Positions 55,336-64,000 of a stretch of DNA of 64,000 nucleotides are shown here, one piece after another. Positions within the stretch are counted from its first letter, which is position 1. The number at the start of each line of letters is the position of its first letter. A program made the position numbers and the translations under genes. The stretch is from Diospyros lotus (lineage: Eukaryota > Streptophyta > Magnoliopsida > Ericales > Ebenaceae): the NCBI RefSeq assembly GCF_014633365.1, contig NC_068341.1, positions 19,884,339 to 19,948,338 of the forward strand, given 5' to 3'. Under the pieces are notes generated by a model, which was not told the DNA's origin, searched no databases, and worked only from the letters and a program-made list of their open reading frames with translations.

Positions 55336-57918
55336 CTTTGGTTCCTATAATTTGACAACATATATGCTATCTTGCTTGCGTACATGGAGGTTTGATATGG
55401 TTACATGTTTTTATCTATAAGTGTGGTCTATGTTTACTTTTTAAATTGCTTACATATGATATTGATAATTTTAGAATTAAATGTGTTGCTCTAATTGTTG
55501 ATAAATGTTTGAATTTCTAGGTATTTTTGGTGTTCCCTTTCAAGTAAGGGCATGATTTTCAGCTGCTGAGCTTGTATGAAATACATGTGTTTTATGTGGT
55601 GCCCTGGATTTGTAACATGAGTCTTGAATATTTTGTGCTTACCTTTTCTTTTAATTATATTGTGATGTTAGGGGTTTGTTGATTTTTAGGTGCTTCGTGT
55701 TAATTTAGTTATTGATTGAATAGAAAATGGATGTGTTGTTACCATCAGGAGTTTCTCTTTGGCAAAGGATTATTATAACAGACTTGTGTTTGAGGTATGT
55801 CTTCTTTCTTTCATTACTTTGGGAGTTACCAACTTTTATTCATCGATCTGAATTGTTTTTTTTTTATTTTTTTTTTATCTCTGTTAACTAGATTTATTTT
55901 TCTTTCAACTTTTCTTAGAATGCAAGCATAATGGCATAATGCTTATTTTCCCTTGCTATTGATTACTGTGGAAAATTGATAAAGAGATGCATTAGTTTGA
56001 TTGAGGTAGACATTACAAGCCCTTAAGCAAAAATGATTGCCATTTGGGAAAAATTGTGATGTCAACTAAGAATGCTTTTTTGACCCAAGATGCTAAGGGG
56101 CTGTGGTGTTTCAGTTTTTAGTTTTTGGTTTTTAATTTTTAATTTTGAATTTATTTTTTAATTTTGTGTTTTGAGTGTTGGTTTTGAAATTGTTGAAAAT
56201 ATATTTTTTTATCTGTAGCGTTTTTTTGTATTTTGAAAATTTTGAATGTATTTATAATGAAAATAGTCAAAATGACTTTTTATTATTTTGAGTTTTTTTA
56301 TAATTTTTTATTTTTAAAAATATAAAAATAAATATAATTTTACTGTTTTAAAAAAATTAAAAATAATCTGAAAATAGCAAAAAAAAATCAGCCTTAAATG
56401 ATTACTGCTACCCGTAAATTTTTGTTACTTGTAATTTTTAATGAAATTCATATCTTTAGGATGAGTGTTGCACGATTTCTTATGCTTGTGTCTTTAATTA
56501 TGGAAAAAAATAAATTATAAATTGGGATTTTAATTCTTACATGAAAAAAGAATCGAATTTATGATTTATTAAGTTACATCGATATCATTTGTCTTTATGT
56601 TTCAAGGGCATGAAATCGTTCTTTGGGAGTAAAAATGAAATTCCTTATCTCAGGGTTCTCGCAATTTAACTTTAAAATTTTTACAGAGAGATTAAATCAT
56701 AGAATCTAGGGTTAAAGTTCAAAAATAAAATCTATAAGTAACTATATAACAGTCTACAATTCAAGATTTTAAAATTCTACAGTTCAAGATCTCTTTAAAA
56801 GTAACTCATACTCCCCTTCATCGCACGGCTATGAAATTCATGCCCTTGTACTTTAGTTAACAAGCTGAAGCCAATGCAGTGACGCATGGTTTCAAGTGGT
56901 CAAAGTAAAAGATAGATGGTTGTCAGCAGACACCAGCTTTTTAAGATTTGCTACATAGATTTTTTTATTACTTGGTTTGTTTGGAAAAACTTGTTACGTA
57001 GAATTATTTAAAATCAATGTTCTGAAAATAAAGGGTAGGGATATATTATTTAATAGTTAGATTATGGTTCAATAATGATCTAATTAGGATGTATTTTAAT
57101 AAAAAAAATATACATATATTAATTAAAATTGTTATATAAAAATTTTAAAAGTAAAATTTATCATATAAGAGTAAATAGATTTAAAAGTTTAATAAGTGAC
57201 ATTAATTATCATATAACTAAAAAAAATATACAATAATATTAACACAAATTTATGATAAACGGAAAGTAAAATCCATGATTGAATTTTTGAATTGCAAATC
57301 AAAATTAAACAAAAAATTGTCCATATATTAACAAAACAATATATTATATTCAAATAATAAACTTCACCTCTTTTCAAATATCTTAAATTATTATATTTTT
57401 TAATATTAAAAAATAAAATAAATTTATTATTATATTTCGACAACAACGCATGGAATAATTATTTACATCATTTTTTAATGGTCATAGCATGACTTTGTTA
57501 TTTGTAGGTGTCTCTAAGGTTCATAATATTTTCAAATTTAGTACGATATCATGTTTATTTTGGGTATGACTTTATTGTTTCACCAGATTTGATATATTCT
57601 TTTTTTAGACACATTCTGTGCAAATATGCTTACACATAGAAGTTAGCTTTGACTTTATTTTATTTTATCGACATACGCTTATACATAGAGGCAAGTATTT
57701 TGTCTTTCTTATCGACATATGGACTTTTGTTTTTAATGAACGTGTGTCAATTTATCTATAATTTTGTTATTGACATGGATAATTATATCATAAACATAGA
57801 AGGAAAATGCTTTTAAAAAATGAATATTAGCTATTTCCACATGTAATATGATGTTTAAACTGCACATCCAGTTTGTTAGTCCCAATGGCTAGGGTTATCT
57901 TGGTATTGGGATTGATGT
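55336..57918. other. 3' flank of the gene and AT-rich intergenic DNA
   Basis: The presumed 3' UTR follows the stop at 55335. A short ATG-started stretch ending in a donor-like GAG|GTATG (about 55726-55797) could be a small exon but has no support. At 56098-56397, GGGGCTGTGG... and ...AATCAGCCTT with T-rich/A-rich subterminal parts look like a small MITE without a clear target duplication. 56.8-57.9 kb is very AT-rich and I see nothing more in it. Confidence 0.4.
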
Positions 57919-58583
57919 TGGTAACATCCCAATATTTTAGGACTTTGGGTTCTCAAATGTGTTCCTCAATGATTTATAAAAAAAAATGAATTCGAGAACA
58001 AAATTTATTTGAGAGGGGGTGAACCTAACACTTCAAAATTTTATAGGATTTTTGGAGGGTTAATTTAAAAAAAAAATCATTAAATGACTATTTTGACAAT
58101 TTATTTAGAAATTTTGGGTATGGGTACTAGTATTAGTTCCAGAAGCTTTCAAGATTTTGGAGTGTTATTTTTTGGGAAAAATCAGTAAATGGATGTTTTT
58201 GATGATTTATTTAGGAATTTGGGTATTAGTATAATTATCAAAGTCTTATGAAATTTTTGAAGAACTAATTTTAGAAGAGAATCATAAAAAATGAGCATAA
58301 TTGACGATCATTCAAAAATTCTAAGTTATCAATATGATTGTTCAAAATTGTGAAACTTCAATAGGTTTGAAAAGAAAAAGTAATTTTTATTAAAAATAAT
58401 TTTGAAAATGATCTTTTAAGAAAAGGTTATGAAATTGGTTTGGAGATAAGTTAATTGGTAATTGAGTATTTACATGTTATGAAATAATGAGACTTGAAAA
58501 TTTATTTAATTTAGTGACTAAGTGTGTAATTAAATTAGTATTGGATAATAGTAAGCTTTGACTAAGATAAAGATTAAATGAGT
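57919..58583 (+). other. Possible LTR-like sequence left of the hAT element
   Basis: Sequence starting at GGTAACATCCCAATATTTTAGG resembles starts of long plant gypsy-type LTRs. There is no second copy or primer-binding site, so this is only a suggestion. The hAT element at 58592 is inserted in it. Confidence 0.25.
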
Positions 58584-58591
58584 GGATATAG

Positions 58592-58770
58592 TAGAGATGG
58601 CAAACGGGTCGGGTCGGCCTAGCCTGGCCCGCCACCAAGTGGCCCGCGGGCCAAGTGGGCCGGGCTAAATCGGCCCGCTTAAAAACGGGCCAGCAGATTG
58701 CTGGCCCTAGCTCAGCCCTACACGGGCCCGCGGGCCAGATGGGCCAAACGGGCCAGCCCAGCCCACCTAG
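58592..58770. repeat. Left terminal and subterminal repeats of hAT element
   Basis: TIR TAGAGATGGCAAAC, then many GGGCC, GGCCCG and CGGGCC motifs on both strands. A poly-T run (about 58770-58792) follows. Confidence 0.85.
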
Positions 58771-58792
58771 ATTTTTTTTTTTTTTTTTTTCT

Positions 58793-59411
58793 GTTTGATA
58801 CCATTTTTGGCCATTTAGCCCACTTTGCCTACGTGGCCCACTTCCGTTTACCTACTTCCTTCTTTAGTTGCAGGCCAATTCCCTTACACCTACCATTCTC
58901 AAAGTTGTAATGTATTATATTAGAAGTTACAAAATAGACAAATAATTTTACAGATATTTAAAATAATTAAAATTAAATTAAATAAGAAAATAGCAGCCAC
59001 TGCAACTAAAATGCTGCAAGGTTACACATTGTATCAAAGAAAGTGATATGTGGCAGTAAACTGATAAAGCAATCCAATCACAAAACATTCAACTATCTAA
59101 CCAGAGAAGCAATTAAAATTACTACTACATAAGCATACAAATTCCAGATGAAAAAAAACAATATGCTCAAAGAACCATTTCTGGAGGCCAAATTACAAAT
59201 AAGAAGAAAAAAAATAATTAAAAATTATGTCTCTAATCTTCATTATCTTCATCAACAACAACATTTGAGTCTTGTTTAGAAAGTCTTACATCATCAATGC
59301 TTGACTCCTCCTCATCATCATCATCATCTATAATAAAAAATTACATATGTTAATTATTTATCATATAAGAGAAATGTTTAATGTTATGTTAAATCCCAGA
59401 TATTAGAAAGT
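58793..59411. other. hAT element 3' non-coding region
   Basis: AT-rich DNA downstream of the transposase stop on the minus strand. A (CAT)n/(ATC)n-like run encoding nothing clear lies near 59305-59335. Confidence 0.5.
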
Positions 59412-61421
59412 TTAAAAAAAATTACCTCCAAAACCATGCAACCAACTCCGTGTGCACAATAGAGCTTGAACTGTTTCATCATGCAAACGACTTCTATACT
59501 TGTTCAAAATACGAGATCCAATGCTAAAAGCAGACTCCGATGCTACAGTTGTTATCGGAATACTCAATATATCACAAGCCATATTTGCAATAATTTCCCC
59601 TCTATTAGCTCGCTCTCTCCAATATGCCAAGACATCAAGGCTCCCGATATTGGAATCCTTGGCTCTTCCAAATAAAGATCAAGTTGGGGTTTTCCGGCAT
59701 CGTTAGAAACTTGGCAATCAAATGCTTCAAAATCCTATCAAATAATCAAAAAATAGTCAACCAAATATTTATATCAATTATATATGAACAAGTTTTTTAA
59801 AAAAATATAGACTTACATCATATATATTTTTTGACTTCTTTGCTTGTTCACCTCCAATGGAAATTTGTGATCCACTAACATTTGAGCAAGGCATCGAACT
59901 TGAACTTGATAAACCATTGTTAACATATTCACCATAAAACCTATACAAAGCCGTCTTCACCCTTTCCAACTTCTCTTCATAGTTATAAGGATTGAGCTTT
60001 GAATAAGTGTACCTCAAAAAGTTAAACTTCTTGGTTGGATCAAGAATCGCCCCAAATGCATGAACTATTCTATAATCACTCCAATACTTATCAAATTTTT
60101 CTTTCATCCTTGCACTCATACTTGCAATCAACTCATCATCATTTTCCAAGTTGGAAGTCAATAGACACTTTATCCTCCAAATTTCCCCAAAATACAAATT
60201 AGATGTAGGGTAAGAGGATCCAGAAATCAAATTAGTGATAGTATAAAATGGCTTTAAAAATTCACAAATTATCTCCCCTCTTGTCCACTCATCACTTGAT
60301 GGGCACCACCTATAATTTTTATCACATAAGCTTAAACTATGAAATGCACGACGATACTTGAGTGCACTCTCAAGCATTATGTAGGTGGAGTTCCATCTAG
60401 TGACAACATCCGGTCTCAACCCAATTCCTGTATCAATTCCACCAACTTGCTCAATACATTGATAAAATTGTCTCATCCTAACTTCTGAACCCCTCACATA
60501 ATGAACATTTTGTCTTATTTTATGCAATGCCTCACTAGCTACCTTCAAACCATCTTGAACAATAAGGTTCAGTATATGAGCACAACATCTAATGTGAAAG
60601 AACTCTCCATTAAGCAACAAAGTATTCAACAAATTTAAATGTTCTTTCAATATATTTTGCATGTTGTCATTTGAAGTGGCATTGTCCAAAGTGAAAAAAA
60701 AAATTTCTCCAATCCCCAATCCTTTAAAAATTCCAACACCTTCAATGATAATTCATGTCCACTATGTGGTGGCTTCATATGAGCAAATGACAATATCTTA
60801 CTATTCAACTTCCAATTGCCATCAACATAATGAATAGTAAGAGAAATAAATCCATGATTAGTGCATGCAGTCCAAACATCAGAAGTCAAACAAACTCTAC
60901 CAGGAATTTGGGCCAATTGTTGTTTTAACTTCTCTTTCTCTATTTTATATGTTCTCAAGACATCCGCTTTAGCAGTATTTCTACAAATAAACTTACAATA
61001 TTCATTCAGAAACTTTTGGTAATTTCTAAACCCCTTCCACCAACCATATTAAAGGGAGCACCATGTGAAATAATCATCTGAGCAATAAGTTCACGATTTA
61101 CTTTAGGGTCAAATTTTTTTCTCTTCAACTTCCCTTCATAATCAATAAGCATATCTCCCGCATCATTATACTTAGAAATCATCATACATTTAGGAATATG
61201 ACGACTTAAATGAGAGGTTCCTGATTTAGATGGACATGAATATTCTTTACCACACCCCTTGCATTTACACCTTGGTTTGCCATCACTACCAACACTAATT
61301 TTCACAAAATGGTTCCACACATCAGAGGTTAAAGTCTTAGGCTTTTTTATTGTGATTGTGATATGGATTCCTCATTAACATTACTAGGGATTCCTCTCGA
61401 AATTTGATCATCACCATCCAT
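59412..61421 (-). pseudogene. hAT transposase, frameshifted, with one intron
   Basis: Minus strand; start proposed at ATG 61421 (MDGDDQISRG). A BED-type zinc finger (about 61320-61190: CKCKGCGKEY, GTSHLSRHIPKC) would bind DNA. The RNase H-like core has TSDVWTACTNHGF (about 60885) and TLDNATSNDNM (about 60690), carrying two presumed catalytic Asp, then a large alpha-helical insertion. It ends with the hAT dimerisation domain VASESAFSIGSRILNKYRS (about 59555-59500), including the presumed catalytic Glu, and LLCTRSWL. An 82-nt intron fits 59735-59816 (donor GAT|GTAAGT, acceptor ATAG|GAT). Frameshifts occur near 61350, 61020, an A/T-run near 60700, and 59640. Acts in the nucleus by cut-and-paste; this copy is unlikely to work. 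Confidence 0.92.
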
Positions 61422-61589
61422 TCTAACAAAAGAATCCACACTGTAAACAATTAAAACAATTCATTTTAAATTATGATCAAATTTAAAAAATCCACACTGC
61501 AAATAATTAACACAAAATTAACACAATTCATTTAAAAGAATCACACTTGGCAGGGGAATAAAACTTGAACTTACCTTTAGCTAGGCTAG

Positions 61590-62112
61590 GCAACAGTAGG
61601 CAGGTTGCGTGAGAGCGCGGGCAAGCAGCAGCAGGCAGTGAGCGAGGGGCGCGGGCAAGCGAGGGCGAGACAGAGGGCGGGCGAGGGTGAGAGCGAGGGG
61701 CGAGGGCGAGGAAGAGACAAAGGGTGAGGGCGAGACGAGGGTGAGGGCGAGGGCAAGGGCGACAGAAGGCGAGGGCGAGACAGAGGGCGAGCGAGGACAA
61801 GCGAGGGCGATGAGCGAGGGCGAGACGAGGGCGAGGGCGAGGGCGAGGGCGAGGGCGAGACGAGGGTGCAGGCGAGGGCGACAGAGGGCGAGTGAGGACG
61901 AGTGAGGGTGGCAACCGGTGAGGGCGAGGGCGAGGTGAGGGCGAGACGAGGGTGAGGGCGAGGGCGAGACAGAGGGCGAGTGAGGACGAGCGAGGGCGGC
62001 TACCGGCGAGCGAGGGCGAGGGCGAGACAGAGGGCGAGGTGAGGATGAGGGTGAGGGCGAGGGCGACAGAGGGCGAGGGAGAGACAGAGGGTAAGGGCGA
62101 GGGCTGTTTGGG
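61590..62112. repeat. GAGGGC minisatellite within hAT element
   Basis: About 520 bp of imperfect tandem repeats of GAGGGC / GAGACGAGG / GAGACAGAGG with CpG-rich composition, lying 5' of the transposase gene. Long open frames on both strands here (Arg/Glu/Gly-rich on plus, Ser/Pro/Arg/Leu-rich on minus) are products of the repeat. Confidence 0.88.
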
Positions 62113-62261
62113 GAGGAGTTGTGTGGCCGATTAGCAGGCCAAGCGGGCCGGGCCAAATCAACCCGGCCTTAAATGGGCTAGCAAAATGATGGCCCTAGCC
62201 CGGTGCCGGGCCGGGCCCCAACGGGCCAGCCCGTCGGGCCAAGCCCATTTTGCCATCTCTA
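62113..62261. repeat. Right terminal and subterminal repeats of hAT element
   Basis: Dense GGGCC/GGCCC motifs ending CATTTTGCCATCTCTA, the inverted copy of the left TIR, followed by the target copy GGATATAG. Confidence 0.9.
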
Positions 62262-62269
62262 GGATATAG

Positions 62270-64000
62270 AAAGACTTATGTGTATGTGTACATATATAAT
62301 GATGGAAAATTTTCCTTAATTTTTCTCTTGTACAACGAAAATATGACATAATATATTCTCAATTCTCTTACAAAACGTCTAAGCCCATTTGCCCAAAACA
62401 AGATAATTTATCAAAATATGACAATGCCCTCCTTAAACACAAACACACAAAATCGCCTAGGCATCTTTTGGTCAGAGGATCTCTGTACACACCATCTATC
62501 TACAAAGGTGCAGACTCAGCTAGTCTGGTCCTCAACAAACACTTTGCCCTTACTTGAAATGATGTAAAGAAATGGTGAGTTACAAGACTCAACAAGCATA
62601 AAGAACAAAAAGGTTACAGAGCTGAGGGAATAACCTAGACCACTTGCACGACACGTACACACCCATATACGCATCCATACCATGAACCACAAGCCATGCA
62701 ATAAACTCATAAATAAACATGCACATAATGGTTCTTGGAGCCCAGATAAGACACACTGGCACTCAAGTCCCTAAATCCAAACATGTTTGCTGTCATGAAC
62801 TAGCAAGCAAATCAATATGAGTCGCTGCTCCAAAATCCACACCACGTGCTCCAATCCTCATACCAACATACCAAGCCAAAGCTCCCACAACAACAACTGA
62901 GTTGAAGCTTCTTCAGGACAGTCCTCCCGTCACTCAAGCCTGTTGATGTACATCCCGCGGATAAATTCGTCGCACGTAACAAAACTATAAAATGCAACAC
63001 ATATGAAAATGCAATGGTGTAGTAAGCATAAACATGATACAAGACCCCTATAAAACCATACATCAAAGTCATGCTTCGTCCACATAGTAATACACATGCA
63101 ATGCAATGCTCATGCACAATCTTAATCATTCTAACATGCCCATGCCCAAGCATTCGTAGCATGTGGCCCCCTAGATGCAACCCAACCCCCAACATCACAA
63201 TAACATGTTGTAAAATACAAACAAGGCAGGATCAGTCGACAGACTCCCGAGTATCAGTTGACAGTTTGTGTCCTAGGGGCAATATGTCGACGGCTTGCCC
63301 GAGTCGGTTGACAATTTCCTCTCACAACACCAAATAGTTGACAGCCATACCTAATCGATTAAAAGCCCCTGCATCTAGCAACCCGAACAACAACATAAAA
63401 GACCCAAATCACATAGACCAACATGCATACACCCAACTAGAGCCTACTCCAACATGGTTAGGCATCATTGCATGAAGAAAAATAAGGAGAACCGAGCCCT
63501 ATCCAAGCTCTTAGAAGAAATATAACAAAATTGCCCCTTAAAGGAGCTCACAACTTGAGAAACTCAAATGAAGCTAGAAAATAGAGAATTCAAACCATAA
63601 AAAGGGCAAGAAGGAAGAGAAACTTGCTTTCGAAGGAAAAAAAAGATATCGAACTTGCATCTAAAGGCAAAGGAGATATAAAATAAAACTTGTCTTAAAT
63701 ATTTTTCTTTAAATCTCTCAAAGTATTAGGGTTGCCGACGTCACAACTCAAGCTTCTTCTAAACAAAATTAAGGTTCGCAAGGCAAAATAAATACTAATT
63801 TTAAATATTTTCAAGACCACATTTTATTTAATTTAAGATATTTTGCACTTACCTTGCTCACGCTGCTTAGATTTTTCTCCAATTTCTTCCTTAATTTCTT
63901 CTCCACACGCTGTCAACGCTTCCTATTTCTTCTTATTTCCCCTCTACTTCACTTCTCCATTTATAGTTATTCCGATCCATTATTTCCCTCAATTTTATCG
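62270..64000. other. Non-coding DNA right of hAT element, possibly LTR-retroelement interior
   Basis: No coding motif on either strand. Composition is CA-rich, with short ORFs lacking domains (for example at 62812-63198 minus). The wording of the sequence suggests a non-coding LTR retroelement continuing from 57.9 kb across the hAT insertion, but no LTR pair, primer site or PPT was found. It contains the GTYGAC array listed separately. Confidence 0.25.
63235..63342. repeat. Array of five GTYGAC motifs with alternating spacing
   Basis: GTCGAC/GTTGAC at 63235, 63257, 63286, 63307 and 63337, spaced 22, 29, 21 and 30 bp, each followed by A or G. Three are GTTGAC (containing the W-box core TTGAC) and two are GTCGAC. 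The alternating spacing suggests a duplicated two-motif unit. Confidence 0.6.

Larger units (their letters stand above)
58592..62261 (-). mobile_element. hAT (Ac-type) transposon with perfect 8-bp TSD
   Basis: A 3670-bp element with TIRs TAGAGATGGCAAA at both ends. It is flanked by identical 8-bp repeats GGATATAG (58584-58591 and 62262-62269). Both subterminal regions (58600-58770 and 62110-62250) are dense in GGGCC/GGCCC motifs, as expected of transposase-binding subterminal repeats. It contains one minus-strand transposase gene with frameshifts and a 0.5-kb GC-rich minisatellite upstream of it. It is structurally complete but probably not self-mobile. The perfect duplication and clean TIRs suggest a relatively recent insertion. 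Confidence 0.95.

Noticed and set aside
61528..62156. Ser/Pro/Arg/Leu-rich minus-strand ORFs (128 and 191 aa) and Arg/Glu/Gly-rich plus-strand ORFs
   Set aside because: Generated by the GAGGGC minisatellite, which lacks stops in several frames; no domain.
62812..63198. 128-aa minus-strand ORF at the right end
   Set aside because: No recognisable domain, no start context or splice sites, embedded in probable retroelement non-coding DNA.

Overview
The window is nuclear DNA of a flowering plant, most likely a eudicot. It is AT-rich and intron-bearing, and most of it is decayed plant-type transposable elements: Ty1/copia retrotransposons primed by initiator-Met tRNA, Ty3/gypsy remnants, Mutator-like and hAT DNA transposons, and one LINE fragment. 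I see no bacterial or organellar gene, no CRISPR array and no tRNA or rRNA gene. The species cannot be named from the sequence. No intact TE gene was found, so nearly all coding entries are pseudogenes.

Layout. (1) 1-4127: a foldback element made of microsatellites and hairpins (61-992), a Mutator-like non-autonomous element with a 9-bp target-site duplication (1438-2326), anonymous DNA, and an orphan candidate exon (3970-4127). (2) 5.4-29.5 kb, nested stack 1: a gypsy gag-pol relic G is split by minus-strand copia A. A is split by plus-strand copia B, and B's 5' LTR is split by plus-strand copia C. A's 5' LTR is also split by copia D, which is split by copia E, whose gag holds a solo LTR. 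(3) A scar at 29529/29530 joins this stack to stack 2 (29.5-36.2 kb). There, an LTR element I with an unrecognised internal reading frame sits in minus-strand copia H, and H sits in copia J. Missing halves on both sides of the scar suggest one large deletion. (4) 36.5-38.8 kb: a hAT-type MITE and a Mutator-like element with a perfect 9-bp duplication and a nested hAT MITE. (5) 38.9-49.2 kb: stack 3, the complete minus-strand copia K with the complete minus-strand copia L inside it. (6) 49.2-57.9 kb: the only plausible host gene, a two-exon model (49573-49635 and 54919-55335) encoding about 159 residues. Its 5.3-kb intron carries an old hAT element and a LINE reverse-transcriptase fragment. (7) 57.9-64 kb: a structurally complete, coding-defective hAT (Ac-type) transposon with a perfect 8-bp duplication (58592-62261), set in what may be LTR-retroelement DNA.

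How the parts relate. Reading the TE proteins across insertion points, together with matching 5-bp duplications (GATTA for B, CATAT for C, TAATC for L, AATTA/AATTG for K), gives the insertion order. Hand-counted LTR divergence (C about 3.5 percent within B about 5 percent; L about 2 percent within K about 5 percent) agrees with that order. All counts were made by eye and should be recomputed. I found no convincing new functional system. The least explained parts are the internal ORF of element I, the two-exon host gene with basic C-terminal tandem repeats, and the hairpin-filled foldback element.
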